From positions 682,001 to 746,000 of the forward strand of contig CANLWK010000001.1 in NCBI GenBank assembly GCA_947494805.1: DNA of 64,000 nucleotides. The letters run 5' to 3'. Numbering within the stretch: the first letter of the stretch is position 1; every line of letters starts with the position of its first letter. Of the stretch, positions 24,219 through 32,964 are shown in pieces. Made by a program: the position numbers and the translations under genes. The DNA comes from an uncultured Croceitalea sp. GTDB lineage: Bacteria > Bacteroidota > Bacteroidia > Flavobacteriales > Flavobacteriaceae. Below the pieces are notes generated by a model. It made no database searches. It worked only from the letters and a program-made list of their open reading frames with translations, and had not been told where the DNA came from.

Positions 24219-26612
24219 ATGCTCAAAAACTATTTCAAAATAGCTTGGCGAAATCTAATTAAAAATAAAGGTTACTCGGCAATAAATATTGGTGGCTTAG
24301 CGGTTGGAATTGCAGTAGCAATGCTTATTGGCCTTTGGATTTCAGCTGAACTTTCGTTCAACACCTACCATGAGAATTATGAAAAGATAGCTCAGGTATG
24401 GCAGCACCAAACCTATGCTGGCCAAAAGACTACACAGAATCCGATTCCCGCCCCTTTGGGGCCTGAACTTGAGAATAGTTTTGAAGGTGATTTTGAACAT
24501 GTTGTAATGTCTTCTTTCTCTTGGGAGCACATACTGTCCAATGATACTAAAAAACTGACCGAAGTTGGCAATTACATGGATGTCGCCGCTCCAGAAATGC
24601 TCTCGTTAAAAATGGTGAAAGGTAATCACGACGGACTAAAAGAACTAAACTCCATTCTTCTTTCTGAATCATTGGCGAGTTCCTTTTTTGGCAATGAAGA
24701 CCCGATTGGAAAGATAATCGAATTGGACAATGAATTAATTGTTGAGGTAACGGGAGTCTATCAAGATTTGCCCAGTAGTTCTGAATTTTCTGAATTGATG
24801 TTCATCGCCCCTTGGAAACTCTATACCTCGTCTTTTGATTGGGTCAAATCGGCAGTCGATAACCCACGATGGGATGACAACTCCTTCCAATTGTTTGTTC
24901 AAATTGCTGACCAGACGAATTTTGAATCAGTTAACAAAAAAATCAAGAATGTCAAATATGATAAGCTGAACGCATCACAAAAATCCTTGAAGACTGAGGT
25001 TTTTCTGCACCCGATGGCAGATTGGCATTTGAATTCTTCTTGGGAAAACGGTGTTCAAACGGGCGGGTTCATAAAATATGTCTGGTTGTTCGGTATCATT
25101 GGTTGTTTTGTGTTGCTATTGGCGTGTATTAATTTTATGAATTTGAGCACGGCCAATTCGGTAAAACGAAATATTGAGGTGGGTATACGAAAATCTTTGG
25201 GCTCGAATAAACGGCAATTGATCAATCAGTTTTTGAGCGAGTCGGTGGTAGTTGTTTTTGTATCGTTCTGTATGGCCATTTTAATGGTTTTGTTGGCACT
25301 TCCTTTTTTCAATCAATTGGCAGGTAAACAAATGGAGTTTCCGCACAATAGTTTGCTGTTTTGGTCAATATGTTTATCAAGTATAGCATTTGTTGGTCTT
25401 TTGGCCGGAAGCTATCCTGCACTGTATTTGTCATCTTTTAAACCCGTTAAGGTATTGAAAGGTACTTTTAAAGCTGGCCCTTCAGCAACGGTGTTCAGAA
25501 AGGTTTTAGTGGTATGGCAGTTTACTGTTTCCATCGTCCTAATCGTTGGTACGATTATCGTCAGAGAGCAAATAGCACACTCTAAAGAACGTCCATTGGG
25601 CTACGATAATGAAGGGCTTATAATTATGGAAGTATCCACGTCTGATTATGAGGGCAAATACAATTTACTGAGGGATGAACTTAAGAACCAGAATGCCATA
25701 GTAGAGATGGCTCAATCATCAAGTCCATTGACAGCGACCTTTAATAGTAACGATGGATTCACTTGGAATGGAAAAGATCCGAGTTTTAATGCCGAATTTG
25801 CCATTTTCTACATTACGCATGATTATGGAAAAACCGTTGATTGGGAAATTGTTAAGGGGCGAGATTTTTCAAGGGAGTTCTCCACTGATTCTACGGCGTA
25901 CGTCATCAATGAGGCTGCGGTAAAGTACATGGGGCTTGAAAATCCGGTTGGTAAAACAATCAAATGGGGGAGTAATGAGCACAAGATAGTCGGTGTGGTA
26001 AAGAACATGTTGTCAGAATCTCCTTATGAATCGGTCAAACATGCGATTTACATGATTGACTACGTGTACAATACAAATTACATAGAATTGAAGTTGAACC
26101 CAGATAAGAGCGCATCTGAATCTTTGGCGATAGTAGAAGACGTGTTTACGAAATACGTTCCAGCCGTTCCCTTTAAATATGAATTTGTAAATCAAAACTA
26201 TGCCAAAAAATTTGCTGAGATGGAACGTATCGGAACACTTTCGGGCATATTTTCGTTATTGGCCATTTTTATCAGCTGTTTGGGATTGATCGGTCTGGCA
26301 TCATTTATGGCAGAGCAACGTACAAAAGAGATCGGTATCCGTAAAGTTTTAGGTGCCTCAGTGATAAACCTTTGGGCTATGCTTTCGAAAGATTTTATAG
26401 GTTTGGTATTACTTTCTGTTCTGATAGCAACGCCAATAGCGTGGTATTTTATGGGCCAATGGCTACAGAACTATGCCTATCGTATAGAAATAGGATGGTG
26501 GATTTTTGTCCTTGCTGGCATAACAGCTCTTGTTATCACCGTGATGACAGTAAGTTACCAGGCCATTCGGGCCGCAATTGCTGACCCGGTCAAAAGTTTG
26601 CGCACTGAGTAA
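24219..26612 (+). CDS. MacB/FtsX-type ABC transporter permease
   Basis: A 797-residue permease of the large duplicated MacB type. It opens with LKNYFKIAWRNLIKNKGYSA, an elbow helix and TM1 (INIGGLAVGIAVAMLIGLWI), then a periplasmic MacB core about 45-270, an FtsX domain about 285-405 with GIRKSLGSNKRQLINQF, another start-like segment at FRKVLVVWQFTVSIVLIVG, a second periplasmic core, and the last FtsX domain about 675-795 (EIGIRKVLGASVINLWAML). No ATPase gene is adjacent, so the partner is elsewhere. Members act as mechanotransmitters for antimicrobial peptide or lipoprotein-related export; the substrate is unknown. It stands alone. Confidence 0.93.
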   Translation: MLKNYFKIAWRNLIKNKGYSAINIGGLAVGIAVAMLIGLWISAELSFNTYHENYEKIAQVWQHQTYAGQKTTQNPIPAPLGPELENSFEGDFEHVVMSSFSWEHILSNDTKKLTEVGNYMDVAAPEMLSLKMVKGNHDGLKELNSILLSESLASSFFGNEDPIGKIIELDNELIVEVTGVYQDLPSSSEFSELMFIAPWKLYTSSFDWVKSAVDNPRWDDNSFQLFVQIADQTNFESVNKKIKNVKYDKLNASQKSLKTEVFLHPMADWHLNSSWENGVQTGGFIKYVWLFGIIGCFVLLLACINFMNLSTANSVKRNIEVGIRKSLGSNKRQLINQFLSESVVVVFVSFCMAILMVLLALPFFNQLAGKQMEFPHNSLLFWSICLSSIAFVGLLAGSYPALYLSSFKPVKVLKGTFKAGPSATVFRKVLVVWQFTVSIVLIVGTIIVREQIAHSKERPLGYDNEGLIIMEVSTSDYEGKYNLLRDELKNQNAIVEMAQSSSPLTATFNSNDGFTWNGKDPSFNAEFAIFYITHDYGKTVDWEIVKGRDFSREFSTDSTAYVINEAAVKYMGLENPVGKTIKWGSNEHKIVGVVKNMLSESPYESVKHAIYMIDYVYNTNYIELKLNPDKSASESLAIVEDVFTKYVPAVPFKYEFVNQNYAKKFAEMERIGTLSGIFSLLAIFISCLGLIGLASFMAEQRTKEIGIRKVLGASVINLWAMLSKDFIGLVLLSVLIATPIAWYFMGQWLQNYAYRIEIGWWIFVLAGITALVITVMTVSYQAIRAAIADPVKSLRTE

Positions 26613-26892
26613 TTGATCCAACGACAACCGCATCCTATTATTTGAATAGCTACTTTCAAGTTTAACGGTGATGTGATTCTCAAACCAACTGATCTCCTAA
26701 ACCAATGATTTTAGAAATGCTGTAGTATCTAATTGATAGGTTAAATGGGTGTTTGTTATATTATTATTTATAGCGTAATTTCAAAAAATACTTGAATTAT
26801 GTGTTCGTATAGCGAATAGAATTTAGTTGAATTTGATTTTCTTTCAGTGAAAGATTCTTCTATACTGCCTTCATTTTTGGATAAAAGCTACA

Positions 26893-27456
26893 ATGCACAA
26901 AACACTCAGAAATCATTTTGAAGAAGTAATTGATTTGACGGACCAAGAGTTCGCTTTTGCCCTTACGAAATTCGAAATCAAAGATTTTGGTAAAGGGGAT
27001 TTTATTTTTCAGAGGGACGATATCGTTGAGCATGCCTATTTCATTAGTTCCGGATTGTTGAAACTGAGCTACTTTGACGACAATGCAAAGGAACATATCG
27101 TTTCTTTTGCCATGGAAAACTGGTGGGAAAGTGACTTCAATGCTTTTTTTACGCAATCTGAAACCACATATTATCTGAAGTGCCTTGAGGCAACCAGTGT
27201 ATACTACATTTCTTTGGAAGGCTATAGAGAACTTAGTGAAGAGCTTCCGAAAATGAAGACCTTTTGGCTGCAAAAATCAAATACCGGATTTGTTGGTTCT
27301 CAGCGTCGAATCCTTTCTTTGCTCACAACAAGTCCAAAAGAAAGATATGAGCAATTCTTAAAAGAGTATCCTTCTTTAACACAAAGAGTTTCGAAGACCC
27401 AAATAGCCGCTTATCTGGGTGTCTCTCGAGAAACACTTAGCCGTCTCTACTCTTAG
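26893..27456 (+). CDS. Crp/Fnr family transcriptional regulator
   Basis: A 187-residue one-component regulator. Residues about 15-125 form the cyclic-nucleotide-binding-like beta-roll (KGDFIFQRDDIVEHAYFISSGLLKLSYF), followed by the long dimer helix and a C-terminal HTH (KTQIAAYLGVSRETLSRLYS). The cAMP-contact Arg-Ser motif of Crp and the N-terminal Fe-S cysteines of Fnr are absent, so another signal must be used. A near-consensus Crp-type palindrome follows 10 bp after the stop (27467-27482), in front of the RidA gene. Confidence 0.93.
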   Translation: MHKTLRNHFEEVIDLTDQEFAFALTKFEIKDFGKGDFIFQRDDIVEHAYFISSGLLKLSYFDDNAKEHIVSFAMENWWESDFNAFFTQSETTYYLKCLEATSVYYISLEGYRELSEELPKMKTFWLQKSNTGFVGSQRRILSLLTTSPKERYEQFLKEYPSLTQRVSKTQIAAYLGVSRETLSRLYS

Positions 27457-27466
27457 CTGCTGTTTT

Positions 27467-27482
27467 TGTGACCTAGATCACT
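27467..27482. promoter_or_regulatory. Crp/Fnr-type operator
   Basis: TGTGACCTAGATCACT: half-sites TGTGA and TCACT separated by 6 bp, one base off the Crp consensus TGTGA-N6-TCACA, with a partly self-complementary spacer. It lies directly after the Crp/Fnr gene and about 180 bp before the RidA gene. Near 27511-27537 a TTG and a cACCTTTG box could be a promoter controlled by this site. Confidence 0.7.
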
Positions 27483-27570
27483 AGTGTTGGGCCACTTCTG
27501 TGCGTTGGCTCACAGGTTTGCCCACCCCTCTTTCTCACCTTTGCGGTATGAACTTTTAAAAACAATTTTG

Positions 27571-27630
27571 ATGAAGCTAGTTGCATTTTTAGCTATTGCT
27601 TTGTTAACAATGGCTAGCCTAGCAGCTTAA
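27571..27630 (+). pseudogene. orphan signal-peptide-like mini-ORF (19 codons)
   Basis: ATG to TAA encodes MKLVAFLAIALLTMASLAA, which has the basic n-region, hydrophobic h-region and A-x-A end of a signal peptide, then stops at the expected cleavage point. It lies between the Crp/Fnr-type operator and the RidA gene. It may be the stump of a deleted secreted protein, a leader peptide, or chance. Confidence 0.4.
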
Positions 27631-27648
27631 GAAAAGACTAAGAATAAT

Positions 27649-28038
27649 ATGAAGAGAAAAGAGATTAACCCTTGGACCTGGCAAGATGAACGTCACTACG
27701 TTCAAGCAGTAGAAGTAAAAAAAGCTGAAAGTACGTTATACATCTCAGGTCAGACCGCAATTGATGAAAATGGCATCTCGAGCACTGATGATTTTAATGG
27801 TCAGCTGCTTTTAGCCATTTCAAATCTTGAAGAAGTTCTGGACAAGGCAGGATATTACTATAGCGATATTGCTAAGATTACAATATACACCACTTCTTTT
27901 GATGAGTTGGGCCAGAACTTTGGGGCGCTACAAGAATGGATTATATCAAACAATGTGAAGACGGCAATAACCGTAGTGGAAGTCAGTAAGCTATTTGAAA
28001 CTACAGTAGTGGAATTAGAGGTAATAGCGGCAAAATGA
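27649..28038 (+). CDS. RidA (YjgF/YER057c/UK114) family protein
   Basis: A 129-residue single-domain chorismate-mutase-like fold protein that would form trimers. Typical family sequence is seen in TLYISGQTAIDENG, FNGQLLLAISNLEEVLDKAGY and IAKITIYTTSFDEL. RidA proper hydrolyses reactive enamines using a conserved Arg before the EVARL-like strand. Here the matching stretch reads KTAITVVEVSKL and the Arg appears to be Ile, so imine deaminase activity is doubtful. It is probably under the Crp/Fnr-type operator upstream. Confidence 0.88.
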   Translation: MKRKEINPWTWQDERHYVQAVEVKKAESTLYISGQTAIDENGISSTDDFNGQLLLAISNLEEVLDKAGYYYSDIAKITIYTTSFDELGQNFGALQEWIISNNVKTAITVVEVSKLFETTVVELEVIAAK

Positions 28039-28177
28039 TAAAATCTTAAAACGATGAATTCTTTGGTAGAACTTTTGGCCCTAATTGTTGTTACAATTCA
28101 GTAATAGCACGGGCATATAGTTGTTTGACCCAACCTTCATCATTTGATTTATGTAATTTGTAAACCAAATCTGGTTT

Positions 28178-28759
28178 TTGGAAGAGCAAAATTTTATCAA
28201 CGCTTTACAGGAAGGGAATAATGAGGCCTATGGTCGATTGCTTGATGAATATCAGCAAAAGGTATTCAGCACCTGTATTTCTTTTGTGCCAAATAAAGAA
28301 GATGCTGAGGATATCGCTCAAGATGTGTTTGTAGAGGTATTTAATTCCATTTCAAAATTTAAGGGAAATTCTAAATTGTCGACCTGGATATATCGCATAT
28401 CGGTCAACAAGAGTTTGGAATTTATTCGAAAGAGAAATACCAAAAAGCGTTTTGGGTTTATGCAATCGTTGTTGGGAAATGATATACCCATAGACAGAAG
28501 CTCTTATTTTACGGAGTTCAATCACCCAGGAATACAGTTGGAGAATAAAGAGAAAAACGAGATTTTGTTTGCAGCGATCAATGAGTTGCCTGAGGCACAA
28601 CGCATAGTGTATACCTTGAACAAGATAGACGACCTGAGCCACCGAGAAATATCTGAGATTACCAAAAAAAGTATATCTTCAATTGAATCTTTGTTGTTCA
28701 GGGCAAAAAAGAATTTACAACGGCTGTTGCATGATTATTATAAAAAAGACAAAGACTAG
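28178..28759 (+). CDS. ECF-type RNA polymerase sigma factor
   Basis: A 193-residue sigma-70 family protein. Region 2 spans about 8-85 (GRLLDEYQQKVFSTCISFV, NKEDAEDIAQDVFVEVF, LSTWIYRISVNKSLEFIRKR) and region 4 about 125-185 (LPEAQRIVYTLNKIDDLSHREI, SISSIESLLFRAKKNLQ). The start is TTG at 28178; no ATG precedes the conserved sequence. It heads a run of small genes with a membrane protein, a Spy-like protein, an EF-hand protein and an SCO protein, and probably drives that run in response to an envelope or metal stress. Confidence 0.92.
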   Translation: MEEQNFINALQEGNNEAYGRLLDEYQQKVFSTCISFVPNKEDAEDIAQDVFVEVFNSISKFKGNSKLSTWIYRISVNKSLEFIRKRNTKKRFGFMQSLLGNDIPIDRSSYFTEFNHPGIQLENKEKNEILFAAINELPEAQRIVYTLNKIDDLSHREISEITKKSISSIESLLFRAKKNLQRLLHDYYKKDKD

Positions 28760-28810
28760 CGCAGGTTTTTTATGTTAATGGCATCTTAAGAATACACATA
28801 GACCAAGTTA

Positions 28811-29131
28811 ATGGAACGTAAAAGAAATATTGACCGTTTAGTAGCAGAAACGCTTGATAGTGCTTCGGGTATAGAGCCCGTTAAAACACCTCCTTTTTTC
28901 AAAGACAAGGTACTTAGCAAAATGGCCCAAAGAAATAACGAAAAAGAAGGCGTACACTATTTGAATTGGCTCACTCCCAATTATCAGGCTGCAATTCTTA
29001 TTGCTTTGGTAACTATTAATGCCGTTGCTTTGATAGTGGGTGTAAAGGACAATAAATATGTAGAAAATGTTGAGGACTTTGCCGAAGTATACGGACTTTC
29101 AGAAACAGATTCTTACCTGTACCAAAATTAA
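28811..29131 (+). CDS. single-pass membrane protein, probable anti-sigma factor
   Basis: 106 residues: a charged cytoplasmic N-terminal part about 1-50 (NIDRLVAETLDSASGIE, FFKDKVLSKM), one transmembrane helix about 60-80 (AILIALVTINAVALIVGV), and a short periplasmic tail. Size, topology and position directly after an ECF sigma gene fit an anti-sigma factor, although no zinc-binding HxxxCxxC motif is present. The next gene begins 5 bp after its stop. Confidence 0.65.
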   Translation: MERKRNIDRLVAETLDSASGIEPVKTPPFFKDKVLSKMAQRNNEKEGVHYLNWLTPNYQAAILIALVTINAVALIVGVKDNKYVENVEDFAEVYGLSETDSYLYQN

Positions 29132-29136
29132 GTACG

Positions 29137-29643
29137 ATGAAGAAAAACTTACTCTTATACGTAATACTCCTTTTCTTAATCGTAATGAACGGTTTCTACC
29201 TGTTTAAACATTTTGCGGTATCAGGTGAAGCAAGTCCTCAAAGACCTGGTCATGCAGACTTTATTGTCGATCAGCTGCAGTTTGATGCAATACAATTGCA
29301 GAAATTCGAGAAACTTGAAAAAATCCATCGAAATAAAATAAATTCTATTCGTAGTGAGATTAAGGATTCCAAAGATAAGTTGTTCGATAAGGTTACGGAT
29401 AAAAGCTCTTATGGTTCAGATGTGGAGGCAATTACCGTTGAAATAGCAAATTTAGAGAAAGCCAGAGCTTTGGAAACGTTTCGATTTTTCAATTCCGTAA
29501 GCCAACTTTGTAACGAAGCCCAAAGGGACCGTTTCAAAAAAATAGTTAAAGATGGTTTAAGCCGCCAAGGCCCTCCAAAAGGCCATAGGCCCACAGATGG
29601 GCCGGGCAGGGATCATAGACCGCCACCTCCCCCTAGAGATTAA
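29137..29643 (+). CDS. Spy/CpxP-like periplasmic protein (heavy-metal resistance-like)
   Basis: 168 residues: an N-terminal signal or anchor (LLLYVILLFLIVMNGFYLF), a helical hairpin about 40-135 (LQFDAIQLQKFEKLEKIHRNK, LCNEAQRDRFKKIV) of the kind found in Spy, CpxP and metal-resistance sensors, and a Pro/Arg/Gly-rich C-terminal tail (GHRPTDGPGRDHRPPPPPRD). It lacks the exact LTxxQ repeat of E. coli Spy. Encoded 5 bp after the anti-sigma candidate, it may be the periplasmic sensing partner or a chaperone of the regulon. Confidence 0.72.
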   Translation: MKKNLLLYVILLFLIVMNGFYLFKHFAVSGEASPQRPGHADFIVDQLQFDAIQLQKFEKLEKIHRNKINSIRSEIKDSKDKLFDKVTDKSSYGSDVEAITVEIANLEKARALETFRFFNSVSQLCNEAQRDRFKKIVKDGLSRQGPPKGHRPTDGPGRDHRPPPPPRD

Positions 29644-29767
29644 GAACTGTTTGAAAGTAGTAGGTCCTAACTACAATTAGGGTTCTTTGTGCTTTTTTTA
29701 ACAAAAGTCTACACAAGCTCGTTAAAACAATGGCATCTAAACTATCAAACATATAAATCTAAAAAAG

Positions 29768-30058
29768 ATGGAAAACGACATGTTTAAAACAGTTTTGATG
29801 ACCTTTGGGATGATACTACTTTTTACTACAAGCTCTTTTGGACAATCTCAAAACCGGCAAGAAAGGAGAGAACCACCAACATTTGAAGAACTTATTGAAG
29901 CGATGGATGCCAATGAAGATGGTAAACTTTCAAAAGACGAAATCAAGGGACGTTTAAAGAAAAACTTCGAAAAAATAGATGCCGATGAAGATGGATTTAT
30001 TACGGCAGAAGAATTTGAAAACGCTCCAAGACCGGAAAGAAGGCCTAGAAGACAATAA
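29768..30058 (+). CDS. secreted EF-hand domain protein
   Basis: 96 residues with a signal peptide (TFGMILLFTTSSFGQ) and two EF-hand calcium-binding loops, DANEDGKLSKDE and DADEDGFITAEE, both with acidic residues at loop positions 1, 3, 5 and 12. The tail is Arg/Pro-rich. A second ATG four codons in (MFKTVLM) gives a more standard signal peptide. It belongs to the sigma-factor gene group. Confidence 0.85.
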   Translation: MENDMFKTVLMTFGMILLFTTSSFGQSQNRQERREPPTFEELIEAMDANEDGKLSKDEIKGRLKKNFEKIDADEDGFITAEEFENAPRPERRPRRQ

Positions 30059-30178
30059 CATATCATAAACCATAGATGAACTGGGTTCAAGATATGCGCC
30101 AAAATCACAAGCAAGGTGCTATAAAGGTAGTTGGAGAAACGAAGTAAAATATTTTGTGATAAAAAGGAGTTACTTCAT

Positions 30179-30886
30179 ATGATCAATTTAAAAATGTGGT
30201 TGTTCGGCACAAGTAAAATTAGGATGTTTTTGATGCTCATGTCCATACTTTTTACAGGTTGCAAAAAAGAAATAAGGAAAGAGAAAATGGTAGTGAAAGA
30301 AACGAGTAGGGTAAAACATCTACCCTACTACAATGATGAATCTTTTACACCACATTGGCTCACCCCCAATAGTGAAGAAGAAAGGCAATTTCATAAGATT
30401 CCGGATTTTAAATTAATAAACCAATTGGGAGATACCGTTACTCAAAAGACCTTTGAAGACAAACTATATATTACTGATTTCTTCTTTACCAGTTGTCCTG
30501 GTATTTGTTCAAAAATGACACAGAATATGACAATAGTACAGAAAGAGTTTATAGGTGATCCCGAGGTATTGCTATTGTCACATTCAGTAACACCATCAAT
30601 AGATTCGGTCACTGTGCTTAAAGCCTATGCGGAAAGAAATGATATCATTAATGCCAAATGGCATTTGGTGACCGGCGACAAAATGAAAATTTACGACCTT
30701 GGTAGAAATCAATATTTTGTAGAAAATGATTTAGGAATTCCAAAGGATTTCGATAATTTTTTACACTCTGAAAACTTCTTGCTTATTGATAAAAACAAAC
30801 ATATCAGGGGAATATATAATGGCTTGAACAAGACATCCATAAAGCAATTGATTACCGATGTGAAAACGCTAAAAAAAGAAAGATAG
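30179..30886 (+). CDS. SCO family lipoprotein (Cu-chaperone / thioredoxin-like)
   Basis: About 235 residues with a lipobox (ILFTGC) and a thioredoxin-fold SCO1/SenC domain. The copper or redox site CxxxC is seen in FFTSCPGICSKM, and the conserved His probably is the one in LLSHSVTPSIDS. SCO proteins deliver copper to cytochrome oxidase or act as thiol oxidoreductases. An upstream ATG at 30131 is in frame, but AAGGAGT about 9 bp before ATG 30179 is a strong Shine-Dalgarno for this phylum and decides the start. Confidence 0.92.
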   Translation: MINLKMWLFGTSKIRMFLMLMSILFTGCKKEIRKEKMVVKETSRVKHLPYYNDESFTPHWLTPNSEEERQFHKIPDFKLINQLGDTVTQKTFEDKLYITDFFFTSCPGICSKMTQNMTIVQKEFIGDPEVLLLSHSVTPSIDSVTVLKAYAERNDIINAKWHLVTGDKMKIYDLGRNQYFVENDLGIPKDFDNFLHSENFLLIDKNKHIRGIYNGLNKTSIKQLITDVKTLKKER

Positions 30887-30942
30887 CGAAAAGACCTCCC
30901 ATAGCGAACATGTTATCGAGGCAGTGCTGAAAAGAGCATAAA

Positions 30943-31554
30943 TCATTTTTTGTATTGAACGTTTTCTTCTTTTAGAGAATAACAGAGTTTTGCTTTCTTC
31001 AATCCAAAAATTCTTCCTGCCCTCGCTTCATAATTGGCATATAGCGCCCCATTCTTTCTAAATGCCTGTTGCAAACCTTCTTCTTTTCCCCTGTTCAAGT
31101 TTATTTTCTTGTATAGTTCACCAGTAGAATACCATTTCTTTTGCTCTCCATGTGGTTTGCCTTTATGATAATGATAATGGCCAATTAGAACATGTGGCGA
31201 ATCTACAGACCATATTTTCTTTTCTCCATGTAATCTACCTCTATCATACATGGACACATTTTTAAAATGTCCGTCAGGATACCATTGGATAAATTTATGC
31301 TGCTTTTTTCCATTAAGTATTCCAAACTCTTCCTTTAAAGTATTGTCCCCATGATAACTTTGGGCAAACCCGGAATACGGACTGCCCTTTAAGGTCCATA
31401 TCATCGTTTTGTGATTATAACGTAAGACTGATTTTTCGACAAATGTATCGGGTATCTCCAAGATGGGGTCGTTTGTTATGGATTTGCCTTTTTGTTCGGA
31501 ACAACCAATCAATAAAAAGCTTAAAGATAAAAGCGATGAAAAAAACGATTTCAT
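30943..31554 (-). CDS. MORN/YwqK-like repeat lipoprotein
   Basis: About 203 residues: lipobox LLIGC, then a series of beta-hairpin repeats with the YwqK/MORN rhythm (KKQHKFIQWYPDGHFKNV, GRLHGEKKIW, GKPHGEQKKWYSTGELYK, GKEEGLQQAFRKNGALY) and a conserved end (GRIFGLKKAKLCYSL). Databases often label this fold as a YwqK-family antitoxin, but the lipobox and repeats point to an envelope protein. It is downstream of the YHYH lipoprotein gene and convergent with the SCO gene. The start MKSFFSSLL at 31554 gives a normal lipoprotein signal. Confidence 0.8.
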   Translation of the reverse strand: MKSFFSSLLSLSFLLIGCSEQKGKSITNDPILEIPDTFVEKSVLRYNHKTMIWTLKGSPYSGFAQSYHGDNTLKEEFGILNGKKQHKFIQWYPDGHFKNVSMYDRGRLHGEKKIWSVDSPHVLIGHYHYHKGKPHGEQKKWYSTGELYKKINLNRGKEEGLQQAFRKNGALYANYEARAGRIFGLKKAKLCYSLKEENVQYKK

Positions 31555-31656
31555 TATGAAAATTTTAGCTTCAGTGATTCTTTGGGTAACGAAATCACCC
31601 GAAATCAAAATGTATGAAGAATGATTCCCTCTTTATGTCAGAATTCTATGAATTAT

Positions 31657-32457
31657 CTACATTATAGTATTGGGAGTGCCTTGCAAGTCACCGGCAAAAA
31701 GTGCAATAATACTTCCAAAATAAAATTCATTCACAATATGATAATGATAAATTTCCTCTCCATTACTGTGTGGGGTCACTCCAAAATGTCCTCCCGATTC
31801 ATCTAAATCGGTAGGGTAAGAGCCATCCATTTCTCTTCTTCCATATAATAAAAAGCCATCCGCCATGATGCCCACTAATTTTTCATCATCAAAAGAGAGC
31901 ATTGTATTTTCAGGAACATCGGAAGATTCGATGTGGTAGTGATAACCAGACGGTCCATTATGGGCCCCTGCATAATCGAATGTTTGGGCAATTTCTTCTT
32001 CTATGGGTCTATTGTTCCCTTCCAAATCATTGAAAATAGGGACTCCAGTTACAGAAATACCAATGGCACCTAATCCCGTGGCCGTACTAGAAGCAGCTAA
32101 CGCTGGTGCGGCAGGCACCGTAACGGTAAAGCTGCGATCACCGCCAATTGCACCAGGAGTCAAACGGGCGGCCACTACCGCTTCAATGTGAAGTGGTTCT
32201 GTTTCTTCCCAGTATGGCGAGGTGTGATTGGGTATACCATTTGATTCAATGGTAATATCATCACCATCAAATGAAACGGTTACCGCATCAGGGTTAAACT
32301 CATCAAATGCCGATACTGGTGTGCTTGCCGCATTTGAGGAACCATCTGTATCATCCATATTATCTATATTTTCTGTATCATCGTTGCAGGATGCAATGAA
32401 TAAAAGAGCTCCTAGAAATGGTAAAAGAGTGCGTTTTGTGTACTTCATTTTCATCAT
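31657..32457 (-). CDS. YHYH domain lipoprotein
   Basis: 266 residues: lipobox LFIASC followed by an acidic stretch, then a YHYH domain (PF14240) about 90-250. The name-giving motifs are visible as SGYHYHIESSDVP and EIYHYHIVNEFYFG; further His are in HFGVTPHSNG. The domain is thought to bind metal through the His clusters, but no function is established. It is transcribed towards the SCO/EF-hand/sigma operon, an arrangement that suggests a shared role in metal handling at the envelope. Confidence 0.88.
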   Translation of the reverse strand: MMKMKYTKRTLLPFLGALLFIASCNDDTENIDNMDDTDGSSNAASTPVSAFDEFNPDAVTVSFDGDDITIESNGIPNHTSPYWEETEPLHIEAVVAARLTPGAIGGDRSFTVTVPAAPALAASSTATGLGAIGISVTGVPIFNDLEGNNRPIEEEIAQTFDYAGAHNGPSGYHYHIESSDVPENTMLSFDDEKLVGIMADGFLLYGRREMDGSYPTDLDESGGHFGVTPHSNGEEIYHYHIVNEFYFGSIIALFAGDLQGTPNTIM

Positions 32458-32964
32458 TTTTTTTGTTTAAAGGTTTACTACTTAGTTATAGATGCTTTTC
32501 TATCTCATTTCTTGCGGTTGACCTTCGACTTTTTTTGAATAAGGATTATTTCTGAAAATTTTTGGATAGCTCCTATACTATTATTTGCGCCTCTGAGAGA
32601 AGCGTATCAGTGTAATCACCTTTTGCTGGCGTTATTGTCATATCAATTTTTTTGGACTACTTGGATTGCCCATGATCACTGCCAGGCAAAGAAGTAAACA
32701 GATCAGTATTCAATAAAATAGCTACAAAGTTTGGTGTAGATTACTTTAACGCTCTAGTCAGTTTATTGAGTTAGGGGTATTTGTCACTGCTATTGTCTGA
32801 TAGATATACTATTTTTTGGTCTTTTTATGGGGAAGAGTTAGGTCTTTTTTATCATCTTGGTTCACGGGGTAGATTTACTTTTGAACTGTTTTCTTTCCCC
32901 AAGAAGTTCATTATCTTTCAGAAGCATAACGGAGACATTCCATACCCCGGAAAAATTAATTGCA
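32458..32964. other. divergent intergenic region
   Basis: About 507 bp between the YHYH gene (minus) and the cyclic-nucleotide-binding kinase gene (plus). It is AT-rich, and the frames that cross it are interrupted or lack family resemblance. I see no strong hairpin, repeat or RNA gene. It should hold both promoters. Confidence 0.5.

Noticed and set aside
30943-31554. Reading the YwqK-like gene as half of a toxin-antitoxin pair
   Set aside because: The protein is a lipoprotein made of MORN-like repeats and has no toxin-like neighbour.
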